Shown here in pieces: positions 1 to 8,300 of a stretch of DNA of 64,000 bases. A program made the translations under genes and the position numbers. The stretch spans positions 31,212 through 95,211 of the forward strand of contig NZ_BOQL01000082.1 of NCBI RefSeq assembly GCF_018332655.1. Direction: 5' to 3'. The first letter of the stretch is position 1. Each line of letters begins with the position of its first letter. Below the pieces are notes generated by a model. The model was not told the DNA's origin. It worked only from the letters and a program-made list of their open reading frames with translations, and did not search any database. This stretch comes from Actinoplanes auranticolor (GTDB lineage: Bacteria > Actinomycetota > Actinomycetes > Mycobacteriales > Micromonosporaceae).

Positions 1-1149
1 GTGCCCGGCCGCGGCACCGTCACGACGGGTCCGGGGGTACGGACGACCGCCCTGTTCGCCGATCCGACCGGCCGGCAGGTGCGCACGCCGATCGAGCCGG
101 ACGCCACCGGCCGGTTCACCCTGGCGCCCCCGGCCGGCGGCTCGTGGCGGCTGGCCGGGTTCCTCGTCCAGGCGTCCGCCGCGGCGTCCGGGTCCACGGT
201 GGACTGGCGGCTCGACGGCCTGGACGTGCCGCTGTCCGCGCCGCAATGGCAGCTGGCGGACCGGGAGTTCACCGAGCCGGTCGCGCACCCCCGGCCGGAT
301 GTCCTGACCGCGGCCTACCGGGTGCCCGAATCGGGCCGGGTGGACTTCGCGGTCGTGCCCGCCGTGGCCGCCACGCCGGTGCCGGTGGCGGTCACCCCCG
401 CCGCGCTCGCCGAGCTGCGCCTGCGGACCGGGCAGACCACCACGCTCAACGTCGAGGGCGTCCAGGTGGACGTCAAGATCGCCGACACGATCGCGGCGGT
501 GCCCGGCACGGACGGCGGCCCCGCGCTGCTGGCCGACCTCCCGTCGCTCAACGCCCAGCTGCTCGGCCGGCGCGGCGTCGTCCCGGCGATCCAGGAATGG
601 TGGCTCGCCACCGGCGAGGACGCGCACGCCGCCGCGGCGAGCGCCGCGGCCCGGCTGGACGGCATCCAGGTCGTCGACCGGCGGGCGCTGGCCGCCGCCA
701 GCAGCGACCCGTTCGGCGCCGGGGCCCGCGCGGCGCTCTTCGGAGCGGCCCTGGCCGCGCTCCTGCTGGCCGCCGTCGGCGTCGCGGTGGACGTGCAGGC
801 CACCACCCGGCGGCGCGCGGGTGAGCTGGCGGTGCTGCACGCCCTCGGCGCGGGCCGGCGGCTGCTCACCCGCTCGCTGCTCGTGGAGCAGGCGTTCCTG
901 ACCGGGCTGGGCGCGCTCACCGGGCTGCTCACCGGCGTGCTCGTCGCGATCGCGGTGGCCCCGCTGCTGGTGCTGACGCCCGCCGCCGCGCGGCCGGTGC
1001 CGGTGGCGCTGCCGGCCATCGAGTGGCTTCGCGCCGCCGGTACGGGCGTCGTGCTCGTCGCCCTCGCCCTTGCCCTGACCGCGCTGGCCGCGGTCCGCAT
1101 GCACCGCCGCCTCGTGGCGGCCCCGCCCACCTGGGGGCAGGACCAGTGA
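1..1149 (+). CDS. ABC transporter permease, FtsX type, C-terminal part (cut by window edge)
   Basis: The reading frame is open from the first base, so the true start probably lies outside the window and the GTG at position 1 is not reliable. About 240 residues of extracytoplasmic-looking sequence are followed by an FtsX-like membrane block. Hydrophobic segments lie near residues 245-265, 300-325 and 345-365, with a charged cytoplasmic loop carrying a GELAVLHALGAG motif typical of FtsX/MacB permeases. The stop overlaps the GTG of the next permease (GTGA, 1146-1149), indicating translational coupling. With the following permease and two ATPases it forms one exporter operon. The substrate cannot be told from sequence. 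Confidence 0.85.
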   Translation: MPGRGTVTTGPGVRTTALFADPTGRQVRTPIEPDATGRFTLAPPAGGSWRLAGFLVQASAAASGSTVDWRLDGLDVPLSAPQWQLADREFTEPVAHPRPDVLTAAYRVPESGRVDFAVVPAVAATPVPVAVTPAALAELRLRTGQTTTLNVEGVQVDVKIADTIAAVPGTDGGPALLADLPSLNAQLLGRRGVVPAIQEWWLATGEDAHAAAASAAARLDGIQVVDRRALAAASSDPFGAGARAALFGAALAALLLAAVGVAVDVQATTRRRAGELAVLHALGAGRRLLTRSLLVEQAFLTGLGALTGLLTGVLVAIAVAPLLVLTPAAARPVPVALPAIEWLRAAGTGVVLVALALALTALAAVRMHRRLVAAPPTWGQDQ

Positions 1150-3842
1150 CCGCTCTGCTGCACCGCGCCCGCGCCTTCGCCGGTGGACTGGCCTTGCTCG
1201 CCGTCCTCGCCCTGGTGGCGTCCCTGCTGGTGAGCGGCGTGCCGAAGCTGGCCAACGGTTACACCGACGCGGGCCTGCGCGCGGACATCGTGCGGTTGCC
1301 GCACACCGCCCGCGACGTGACGTTCGGCAGCGTGCGCGCCCGCTTCCCGCTGGACCCCTCCGCCGATGTCGTCCGCGACGGCCCGGCCCGGCTCGACACC
1401 TACCGGCGGCAGCTCGGCGCGCCGCTGCCCGATCTGATCAGCGACCAGTGGTACACCGCGCGGGTCGGCCCCAACGGTGTGCGTACCAGCGGCGACGTCG
1501 CACCGTTCCTGGGCAACTGCACGCCGAGCCTGTCGGTGCGCACGCTGACCGGCGCCGACCAGGCGATCCGGATGGTCGAGGGCCGCCCGCCGGCCTCGGG
1601 CGGCACCGTCGAGGCGACGCTGGCCCGCCCGGCCGCCACGGCCATGAAGGTGCGGGTCGGTTCGACCTTCACCCTGACCGGCTCGTACGGCCGGGTGCCG
1701 GTGCAGGTGGTCGGCATCTTCGAGCAGAACGACCCGGGGGCGGCGATCTGGGCCGACATGCCGCTCACCCAGACGGCCTGCCCGAACCCGGACGACGGCG
1801 TCACCGTGCGGGCCGGCCTGCTCACCGACGACGCCGGCCTGCGGTTCGCCGCCGAGCGCACCGGCGACGTGGTGCACGAGTGGCGCTTCCGGATCGCCGA
1901 GGAACGTCTGACGGCCCCGGACGTGCCGGCGCTGGCCGCGGCCGTGGCAGCCGCCCGGCGCAGCCCACCGCCGCGGACGGCGCTGGTCAGCGGCCTCGAG
2001 GCCTCTCTGAGCCGCTTCACCGGCGAGCAGACCGCCGTCGCCGCGCTGCTGGCCGTCGTGCAGGCGGGCGTCCTGGCCACCCTGCTCGGGCTGATCGCGC
2101 TCGCGGCCGGGCTGGTCGTGGAGCGGCGCCGCGCCGAGTTCGCCCTGATCCGGGCCCGTGGTGGTGCCGCCGCGACCATCGGCGGCCGGCTGCTGGCCGA
2201 GACGGTGCTGGTCGTGCCCGCCGCCGTGCTCGCGGGCGCGCTCGCCGGGGCCCTGCTGCCCGGGCGGGCGCCCGCGTACGGCTGGCTGCCGTTGCTCGCG
2301 GTGGCCGCCGTGGCCACCTTGACCGCGCCGGTGCTGGCCACGGCGACGCAGCGGCATCCCACCTTCGCCGGGCGCCGCCGGGACCTCACGCGCTCGCGTC
2401 CGTCGGCCCGGCGGTTCGTCGCCGAGGCCTTCGTCGTGCTCCTCGCCGTGCTCGGTGTGCTGCTGGTCCGCCGGCGCGGACTGGCCGCGACCGACGGCGT
2501 GGACCCGTACCTGGTGGTGGTGCCGGTCCTGCTCGCGGTGGCGGTGGCGTTGATCGTCCTGCGGCTGTTGCCGTGGCCGCTGCGGCTGGCCGGGCGCCTG
2601 ACCGCGCGGGCCCGGGGCGCTGTGCCGTTCCTCGGCCTGGCCGGGGCCGGCCGCGGCTCCCCGGTGCACACCGCGCCGCTGGCGGTGCTCGTCGTGGCCG
2701 TCGCCACCGGCGTCTTCACCGGCACGGTGACCGGCTCGATCGCCGACGCCCGCGACCGCGCGACGGACCAGGAGGTCGCCGGGGACGCCCTGATCACCGG
2801 GGCCGGGTTCGGGGCGGACACCGCGCGGACTCTGTCCGCTGTTCCCGGGGTGACGGCGGTGGCGCCGCTGTGGGTCGCCGGTGGCGCGCCGCTGCGCGCC
2901 GGCGGCGGCCAGACGCAGGGTCAGGTGCGCGTGCTCGTCGTCGACGGCCCGGCCGCCGAACGGGTGCTGCGCGACAGCGGCAGCAGCCTGCGCCTGCCGC
3001 CGGCCCTGATCCGGGCCGGCCGCGGCGGTGACGCCGTGCCCGCCCTCGTGTCACCCGACCTGGCCGCGCCGGTCGGCACCGAGGGCGCGGTGGACGTGCA
3101 GGGCACGCCCTACCGGTTCCGGGTCGCCGCGATCGCCGCCGAGGCGCCGGGGCTGGGCGTGGGGGCCCAGCGGTTCGTCGTGTTGCCGGCCCAGGCGTTG
3201 CCCGTCGCCGCGCAGCAGCCCTTGCGGTTCAACCGTTTCGTCGTCGCGGGCACCGGCGCGGATCCCGATGCGCTGCGCCGCGCCGGGGACGCCGGGCAGC
3301 TCGCGTATCTGACCAGCGGGCTCGGCCGCGCGCCGGCCGACTGGGCGCTGCCGCCGACGACCGTCACGACGTGGCGCGCCCAGCGTGCCTCTCTGGAGGA
3401 AAGCGGCGTCAACCGGGTGCTCAGCTTCTCCTTCGCCGCGGGGGCCACGAGCGCGGTCCTGCTGGCGCTGCTGGCCGTCGCCTTCGCCGTGCTCGCCGGG
3501 GCGCCGGGACGCGGCGCCACGCTGTCGCGGCTGCGGACCCTCGGACTGTCCGCCGGCCAGGGGCGCAGGCTGCTGCTGTACGAGCTCGTACCGCTGCTGA
3601 TCGTCGCCCTGCTCGCCGGCGGCCTGGTCGGCGTCGCGCTCCCGCGGCTGCTCGGTCCCGCCCTCGGGCTGTCGGGGTTCACCGCGGGAGTGCCGGCCCG
3701 TGATCACATCGACCCGGCGCTGGTCGCCGCCGTGCTCGCCGCGGTGATCCTCGCCGTCGCCGCGGCGCTGCTGGTGGAGAGTGCCGCGAACCGCCGGATG
3801 CGCCTGGGCGAGGCGCTGCGGCTCGGAGGGGAGTACGGATGA
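1146..3842 (+). CDS. ABC transporter permease, FtsX/MacB family
   Basis: An 898-residue permease starting at the GTG that overlaps the upstream stop. There is one membrane segment near residues 10-30, then an extracytoplasmic domain to about residue 295. A three-segment FtsX block follows (about 295-395), with the cytoplasmic motif ERRRAEFALIRARGG, then further hydrophobic segments near 425-510 and a final FtsX block at about 755-880. Two FtsX blocks in one chain are typical of large actinobacterial exporters of the MacB/LolCE superfamily. The stop overlaps the start of the first ATPase (ATGA, 3839-3842). Such pumps usually move lipids, peptides or antibiotics; here the substrate is unknown. 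Confidence 0.88.
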   Translation: MTALLHRARAFAGGLALLAVLALVASLLVSGVPKLANGYTDAGLRADIVRLPHTARDVTFGSVRARFPLDPSADVVRDGPARLDTYRRQLGAPLPDLISDQWYTARVGPNGVRTSGDVAPFLGNCTPSLSVRTLTGADQAIRMVEGRPPASGGTVEATLARPAATAMKVRVGSTFTLTGSYGRVPVQVVGIFEQNDPGAAIWADMPLTQTACPNPDDGVTVRAGLLTDDAGLRFAAERTGDVVHEWRFRIAEERLTAPDVPALAAAVAAARRSPPPRTALVSGLEASLSRFTGEQTAVAALLAVVQAGVLATLLGLIALAAGLVVERRRAEFALIRARGGAAATIGGRLLAETVLVVPAAVLAGALAGALLPGRAPAYGWLPLLAVAAVATLTAPVLATATQRHPTFAGRRRDLTRSRPSARRFVAEAFVVLLAVLGVLLVRRRGLAATDGVDPYLVVVPVLLAVAVALIVLRLLPWPLRLAGRLTARARGAVPFLGLAGAGRGSPVHTAPLAVLVVAVATGVFTGTVTGSIADARDRATDQEVAGDALITGAGFGADTARTLSAVPGVTAVAPLWVAGGAPLRAGGGQTQGQVRVLVVDGPAAERVLRDSGSSLRLPPALIRAGRGGDAVPALVSPDLAAPVGTEGAVDVQGTPYRFRVAAIAAEAPGLGVGAQRFVVLPAQALPVAAQQPLRFNRFVVAGTGADPDALRRAGDAGQLAYLTSGLGRAPADWALPPTTVTTWRAQRASLEESGVNRVLSFSFAAGATSAVLLALLAVAFAVLAGAPGRGATLSRLRTLGLSAGQGRRLLLYELVPLLIVALLAGGLVGVALPRLLGPALGLSGFTAGVPARDHIDPALVAAVLAAVILAVAAALLVESAANRRMRLGEALRLGGEYG

Positions 3843-4783
3843 CCGAGGATCTCGCCGCTCTGGAACGCCGGGCCGAGCAGCGGGCGGCGGCCCGGGCCGG
3901 TGGCACCGACCGGCTGGCCGGGCACATCGTGTGCGACGGCCTGGTGCGGATCTACAAGACCGACGGTGTCGAGGTCGTCGCCCTGCAGGGCCTGGACCTC
4001 GTCGTCGACCGCGGGGAGCTGGTGGCCATCGTCGGCGCGTCCGGCTCCGGCAAGTCCACCGTGCTCAACATCCTGTCCGGGCTGGACGTGCCTACCGCGG
4101 GCGTGGCCCGGGTCGCCGGCTACGACCTGCTGAGCATGTCGGCCAAGAGCCGGCTCGCGTACCGGCGGCGGACGGTCGGCTTCGTGTGGCAGCAGACCGC
4201 GCGCAATCTGCTGCCGTACCTGAACGCGCGGGAGAACGTCGAGCTGCCGGTGCGGCTGGCCCGCGGCAGCCGCCGGGCCGCCCGGGCCCGCGCCGACGAA
4301 CTGCTGGAGCTGGTCGGCCTGGCCGACCAGGCGGACCGGCGCCCGGCCCGCCTCAGCGGCGGCGAGCAGCAGCGCTGCGCCGTCGCCGTGGCGCTGGCCA
4401 ACGACCCGGAGGTGCTGTTCGCCGACGAGCCGACCGGCGAGCTGGACGAGGCCACCGCGGTGGAGGTCTTCGGCGCGCTGCGCACCGTGAACGCCGAGCT
4501 GGGCGTCACCGTGGTGGTGGTGACCCACGACCGCAACGTCGCCGGTGAGGTGCGCCGGGCGGTCGCGATCCGCGACGGCCGGACGGCCGCGGAGGTACGC
4601 CGCTCGGCGCGCCGCGGCACCGACGGGGTGGAGGAGATGGTCAGCGAGGAGTACGCGGTGCTCGACCGCAACGGCCGCCTGCAGTTGCCGGCCGCGTTCG
4701 TCGAGGCGCTGACCCTGCGCGACCGGGTGCGGCTGACCCTGGAACCCGATCACGTGGCCGTGCGGCCCGGGGAGGAGCACTGA
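3839..4783 (+). CDS. ABC transporter ATP-binding protein with AbrB-like C-terminal tail
   Basis: A 314-residue LolD/MacB-type ATPase. Walker A (GASGSGKST) is at residues 66-74, the Q-loop near 118, the signature LSGGE at 172-176, Walker B (VLFADEP) at 192-198 and the switch histidine at 230. It is longer than the usual 220-240 residues. Residues 271-310 (EYAVLDRNGRLQLPAAF and following) resemble the swapped-hairpin fold of AbrB/SpoVT proteins, a fusion I recall from other actinomycete exporters. The tail may bind DNA or mediate assembly, which is inference. It starts inside the upstream stop, and its TGA overlaps the next ATG (TGATG). Confidence 0.9.
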   Translation: MTEDLAALERRAEQRAAARAGGTDRLAGHIVCDGLVRIYKTDGVEVVALQGLDLVVDRGELVAIVGASGSGKSTVLNILSGLDVPTAGVARVAGYDLLSMSAKSRLAYRRRTVGFVWQQTARNLLPYLNARENVELPVRLARGSRRAARARADELLELVGLADQADRRPARLSGGEQQRCAVAVALANDPEVLFADEPTGELDEATAVEVFGALRTVNAELGVTVVVVTHDRNVAGEVRRAVAIRDGRTAAEVRRSARRGTDGVEEMVSEEYAVLDRNGRLQLPAAFVEALTLRDRVRLTLEPDHVAVRPGEEH

Positions 4784-5460
4784 TGTCCGACACGGTGGTC
4801 CGGGTGAGCGACCTGGGACGCGACTTCCCGGCCGGCGACGGCGTGGTGCACGCCGTACGCGGGGTGTCGTTCACGGTGGCGCGCGGGGAGCTGGTCGCCG
4901 TCCGAGGCCGGTCCGGCGCGGGCAAGTCGACCTTGCTCAACCTGATCGGCGGGCTGGACCGGCCCACCACCGGCCGGATCGAGGTGGCCGGGCGGGACGT
5001 CGGCGGGGCCTCCGAGCGGGAGCTGCTGGAGTTGCGCCGGACCACGATCGGCTTCATCTTCCAGTCGTTCGGGCTCATCCCGATCCTGTCCGCGGCCGAG
5101 AACGTCGGGGTGCCGCTGCGCCTGGCCCGGCGCCCGGCCGCCGAACGGGACCAGCGGGTGGCCGTGCTGCTGGAGCTGGTCGGCCTGGGCGCGCACGCGG
5201 AGCAACGGCCGTACGAGCTGTCCGGCGGCCAGCAGCAGCGGGTGGCCGTGGCGCGGGCGCTCGCCAACGAGCCGCTGTTGCTGGTCGCGGACGAACCCAC
5301 GGGCCAGCTCGACTCGGACACCGGGCGGTCCATCATGGACCTGCTGCGGGCGGTGGTCGACGCGCACGGGATGACCGTGCTGGTGGCCACCCACGACGCG
5401 AGCCTGATGGACCGGGCGGACCGGGTCCTCAGCCTGCGCGACGGCACCCTCGTCGACTGA
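4783..5460 (+). CDS. ABC transporter ATP-binding protein, LolD/MacB type
   Basis: A 225-residue ATPase with Walker A (GRSGAGKST) at residues 42-50, signature LSGGQQQR and Walker B LLVADEP, matching the usual length of LolD/MacB ATPases. It is the last gene of the exporter operon, and its start overlaps the stop of the first ATPase. Two ATPases with two FtsX permeases suggest a heterodimeric motor. A strong hairpin terminator follows 15 bases after the stop, so transcription probably ends here. Confidence 0.93.
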   Translation: MSDTVVRVSDLGRDFPAGDGVVHAVRGVSFTVARGELVAVRGRSGAGKSTLLNLIGGLDRPTTGRIEVAGRDVGGASERELLELRRTTIGFIFQSFGLIPILSAAENVGVPLRLARRPAAERDQRVAVLLELVGLGAHAEQRPYELSGGQQQRVAVARALANEPLLLVADEPTGQLDSDTGRSIMDLLRAVVDAHGMTVLVATHDASLMDRADRVLSLRDGTLVD

Positions 5461-5475
5461 CAGGTGACATGGGCG

Positions 5476-5512
5476 AAGCCCGGCCGATCGCAGCGGATCG
5501 GCCGGGCTTTTC
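5476..5512. terminator. Rho-independent terminator between convergent operons
   Basis: A near-perfect inverted repeat with 14-base arms at 5476-5489 and about 5496-5509 around the loop GCAGCG. It is followed by TTTT on the plus strand and preceded by AA on the other side. It sits between the ABC operon (stop 5460) and katG (stop 5528, opposite strand) and can serve both. Confidence 0.85.
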
Positions 5513-5527
5513 CGGGTCGTAGGAGGA

Positions 5528-7804
5528 TCAGGCGAGGTCGAAGCGGTCCAGCTCCATGACCTTCGTCCAGGCCGCGACGAAGTCCGTCACGAACTTCTCC
5601 CGGGCGTCCTGGCTGGCGTAGACCTCCGCGAGGGCGCGCAGCTGCGAGTTCGAGCCGAAGATCAGGTCGACCGCGGTCGCGGTCCACTTGACCTCGTCGG
5701 TGCTCACGTCGCGGATCTCGTACACGTTCTCGTCGGACTGCGACGTCTTCCACCGGGTGCCCGGGGAGAGCAGGTTGGCGAAGAAGTCGTTGGTCAGCAC
5801 GCCGGGCCGGTCGGTGAGCACGCCGTGCTGCGACCCGCCGACGTTCGCGCCCAGCGAGCGCAGGCCGCCGATCAGCACCGTCATCTGGGGCGCCGTCAGG
5901 TCGAGCATGTAGGCGCGGTCGATGAGCAGGACCTCGGGCTGGGTCTTCTCGCCGGGACGCAGGTAGTTGCGGAAGCCGTCGGCGCGGGGCTCGAGGACCC
6001 GGAAGGACTCGACGTCCGTCTGGTCCTGGCTCGCGTCGGTGCGGCCCGGGTGGAACGGCACGGTGATCTCGACGCCGGCCTCGCGCGCCGCCTTCTCGAC
6101 CGCGGCCGAGCCGGCCAGCACGATCAGGTCGGCGAGCGAGATCTTCGCGCCGCCCGCGTTGTTGAACTCCTGCTGGATGCCCTCGAGGGTGCTCAGCACC
6201 GTCGCGAGCTGCTCCGGCTGGTTGACCTCCCAGTTGCGCTGGGGCTCGAGCCGGATCCGGGCACCGTTGGCGCCACCGCGCTTGTCCGTGGAGCGGAAGG
6301 TCGCGGCCGACGCCCAGGCGGTGGAGACCAGCTGCGCGGTCGTCAGGCCGGACTCCAGCACCTTGGCCTTGAGGGCGGCGACGTCGGCGTCACCCACGAG
6401 CTTGTGGTCGACGGCCGGCACCGGGTCCTGCCACAGCTGCGGCTCGGCGACCCACGGGCCCAGGAAGCGGCTGACCGGACCCATGTCGCGGTGCAGCAGC
6501 TTGTACCAGGCCTTGGCGAAGGCCAGCGCGAACTCGTCGGGGTTCTCCAGGAAACGGCGGGAGATCTTCTCGTACGCCGGGTCGAAGCGCAGCGACAGGT
6601 CCGTGGTGAGCATCGTCGGCTTGTGCTTGCGGGCCGGGTCGTACGCGTCCGGGATGATCTCCTCGGCGTCCTTGGCCACCCACTGCTTGGCCCCGCCGGG
6701 GCTGGTGGTGAGCTCCCACTCGTAGCCGAAGAGGATCTCGAAGAAGCGGTTGCTCCACTGCGTGGGCCGGTCGGTCCAGGTCACCTCGAGGCCGCTGGTG
6801 ATCGTGTCGGCGCCCTTGCCGCTGCCGTACGTGCTCAGCCAGCCCAGGCCCTGCGTCTCCAGGTCGGCGCCCTCGGGCTCCGGGCCCACGTGGTTGTCGG
6901 CCGGGCCGGCACCGTGGGTCTTGCCGAAGGTGTGACCGCCGGCGATCAGCGCCACGGTCTCCTCGTCGTTCATCGCCATCCGGCCGAAGGTCTCCCGGAT
7001 GAAGTGGGCCGCCGCCCGGAAGTCCGCGCTGCCGCGGGGGCCCTCGGGGTTGACGTAGATGAGGCCCATCTCGGTCGCGCCGACGTTCTCGGCCATCTCG
7101 TTGTCGGAGACGTAACGCTCGTCGCCGAGCCAGGTGTCCTCCGGGCCCCAGAAGATCTCCTCGGGCTCCCAGACGTCCTGGCGGCCGAAGCCGAAGCCGA
7201 AGGTCTTGAAGCCCATCGACTCCAGGGCCACGTTGCCGGCCAGCACGAGCAGGTCGGCCCACGAGATCTGCTGGCCGTACTTGGCCTTGACCGGCCAGAG
7301 CAGGCGGCGGGCCTTGTCGAGGTTGGCGTTGTCGGGCCAGCTGTTGAGCGGGGCGAACCGCTGGCCGCCGTCGCCGGCGCCGCCGCGGCCGTCGTGGATG
7401 CGGTACGTGCCCGCGGCGTGCCAGCTCATCCGGATCATCAGGCCGCCGTAGTGACCGAAGTCGGCCGGCCACCAGTCCTGCGAGGTGGTGAGCACCTCGG
7501 TGATGTCACGCTTGAGCGCCTCGACGTCGAGCTTGGCGAACTCCCGGGCGTAGCTGAAGTTCTCCCCGAGCGGGTTGCCCTTGGACGAGTGGGCGTGCAG
7601 CACCGAGAGGTCGATCTGGTTGGGCCACCAGTCCCGGATCGTGTGCGGCCGGCCGCCGGTCTTCGGCGTCGGCGAGTCGATCGCCGGGTTCTCGCTCTCA
7701 CTGCCGGTCGCGGTCACGGAGTCGTGCGCGACCGGGCAGCCTTCCGCCGCCATCTTGTCCACGCCCTGCGCGCTGGCCGGGGCGTTGTCCTGGGTGTCGC
7801 TCAT
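5528..7804 (-). CDS. katG: Catalase-peroxidase KatG
   Basis: A 758-residue bifunctional heme catalase-peroxidase that removes H2O2. The active-site residues are all visible: R125, W128 and H129 in the motif RMSWHAAGTY, the Met-Tyr-Trp adduct partners Y250 (LIYVNPEGP) and M276 (RMAMND), and the proximal heme ligand H291 (GGHTFGKTHG). The length fits the family (about 720-760). The start is the ATG at 7804, which overlaps the fur stop (ATGA) and has GGAAGG upstream, so it is co-transcribed and translationally coupled with furA. Repression by the upstream Fur protein and induction by peroxide are expected from the mycobacterial and Streptomyces furA-katG systems. Confidence 0.98.
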   Translation of the reverse strand: MSDTQDNAPASAQGVDKMAAEGCPVAHDSVTATGSESENPAIDSPTPKTGGRPHTIRDWWPNQIDLSVLHAHSSKGNPLGENFSYAREFAKLDVEALKRDITEVLTTSQDWWPADFGHYGGLMIRMSWHAAGTYRIHDGRGGAGDGGQRFAPLNSWPDNANLDKARRLLWPVKAKYGQQISWADLLVLAGNVALESMGFKTFGFGFGRQDVWEPEEIFWGPEDTWLGDERYVSDNEMAENVGATEMGLIYVNPEGPRGSADFRAAAHFIRETFGRMAMNDEETVALIAGGHTFGKTHGAGPADNHVGPEPEGADLETQGLGWLSTYGSGKGADTITSGLEVTWTDRPTQWSNRFFEILFGYEWELTTSPGGAKQWVAKDAEEIIPDAYDPARKHKPTMLTTDLSLRFDPAYEKISRRFLENPDEFALAFAKAWYKLLHRDMGPVSRFLGPWVAEPQLWQDPVPAVDHKLVGDADVAALKAKVLESGLTTAQLVSTAWASAATFRSTDKRGGANGARIRLEPQRNWEVNQPEQLATVLSTLEGIQQEFNNAGGAKISLADLIVLAGSAAVEKAAREAGVEITVPFHPGRTDASQDQTDVESFRVLEPRADGFRNYLRPGEKTQPEVLLIDRAYMLDLTAPQMTVLIGGLRSLGANVGGSQHGVLTDRPGVLTNDFFANLLSPGTRWKTSQSDENVYEIRDVSTDEVKWTATAVDLIFGSNSQLRALAEVYASQDAREKFVTDFVAAWTKVMELDRFDLA

Positions 7805-8256
7805 TTGTTTCCTTCCGAACTGGCGGATCCTTGGGCAAGGCGTGCGGTCGCGCAGTCGGGGCAGGTGCCCCAGTAGACGACCTCCGCCTCGTCGACCGTG
7901 AAACCGTGGTCGTCCGAGGCGGTGAGGCAGGGGGCGTGGCCGACAGCGCACTCGACGTCGGCGATCGCTCCGCAGGAGCGGCACACGACATGGTGGTGGT
8001 TGTCTCCCACCCGGGCCTCGTAGCGGGCCGTCGCGCCGGCCGGCTGGATGCGCCGGATCAGGCCGGTCCCGGTGAACGCGCGCAGCACGTCGTAGACCGT
8101 CTGGTGGGAGATCGCGGGGTGCTCGGCCCGGACCAGGGCGATCACCGTGTCGGTGTCGACGTGCGGATGGTCGCGCAACGCGGCGAGCACAGCCAGCCGG
8201 GGCCGGGTCACGCGCAACGAGACCGCACGCAGCTGGGTCTCGAAGTCGGGCGTCAC
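7801..8256 (-). CDS. furA: Fur-family redox/metal repressor FurA
   Basis: A 151-residue Fur protein with an N-terminal winged helix (HPAISHQTVYDVLRAF) and a C-terminal dimerisation domain. The metal motifs are HHHVVCRSCG and, at the C-terminus, CPDC. Its place directly upstream of katG with a 4-base overlap is the furA-katG arrangement of mycobacteria and streptomycetes, where FurA represses both genes and is relieved by peroxide. I chose the GTG at 8256 because it gives the normal family length. The frame stays open far upstream but loses similarity. The promoter must lie in the 44 bases before the next gene ends. Confidence 0.93.
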   Translation of the reverse strand: MTPDFETQLRAVSLRVTRPRLAVLAALRDHPHVDTDTVIALVRAEHPAISHQTVYDVLRAFTGTGLIRRIQPAGATARYEARVGDNHHHVVCRSCGAIADVECAVGHAPCLTASDDHGFTVDEAEVVYWGTCPDCATARLAQGSASSEGNK

Positions 8257-8261
8257 GCGAT

Positions 8262-8295
8262 CAACATAGGTCCTTTTCTGGAATAGTTCAAGTTT
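8262..8295 (-). promoter_or_regulatory. Probable FurA operator/promoter
   Basis: An AT-rich patch in an otherwise very GC-rich region, immediately upstream of the furA start. On the minus strand it contains TTGAACTATTCCAGAAAAGG. As I remember the published mycobacterial and Streptomyces furA operators, they share a TTGACTNATTCCAGAAAAGG-like sequence at the transcription start. The match and position support autoregulation of furA-katG. Confidence 0.65.
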
Positions 8296-8300
8296 GGCGG

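Noticed and set aside
5825..7876. Plus-strand open frame (683 codons) opposite katG
   Set aside because: Antisense to an unmistakable KatG with all catalytic residues.
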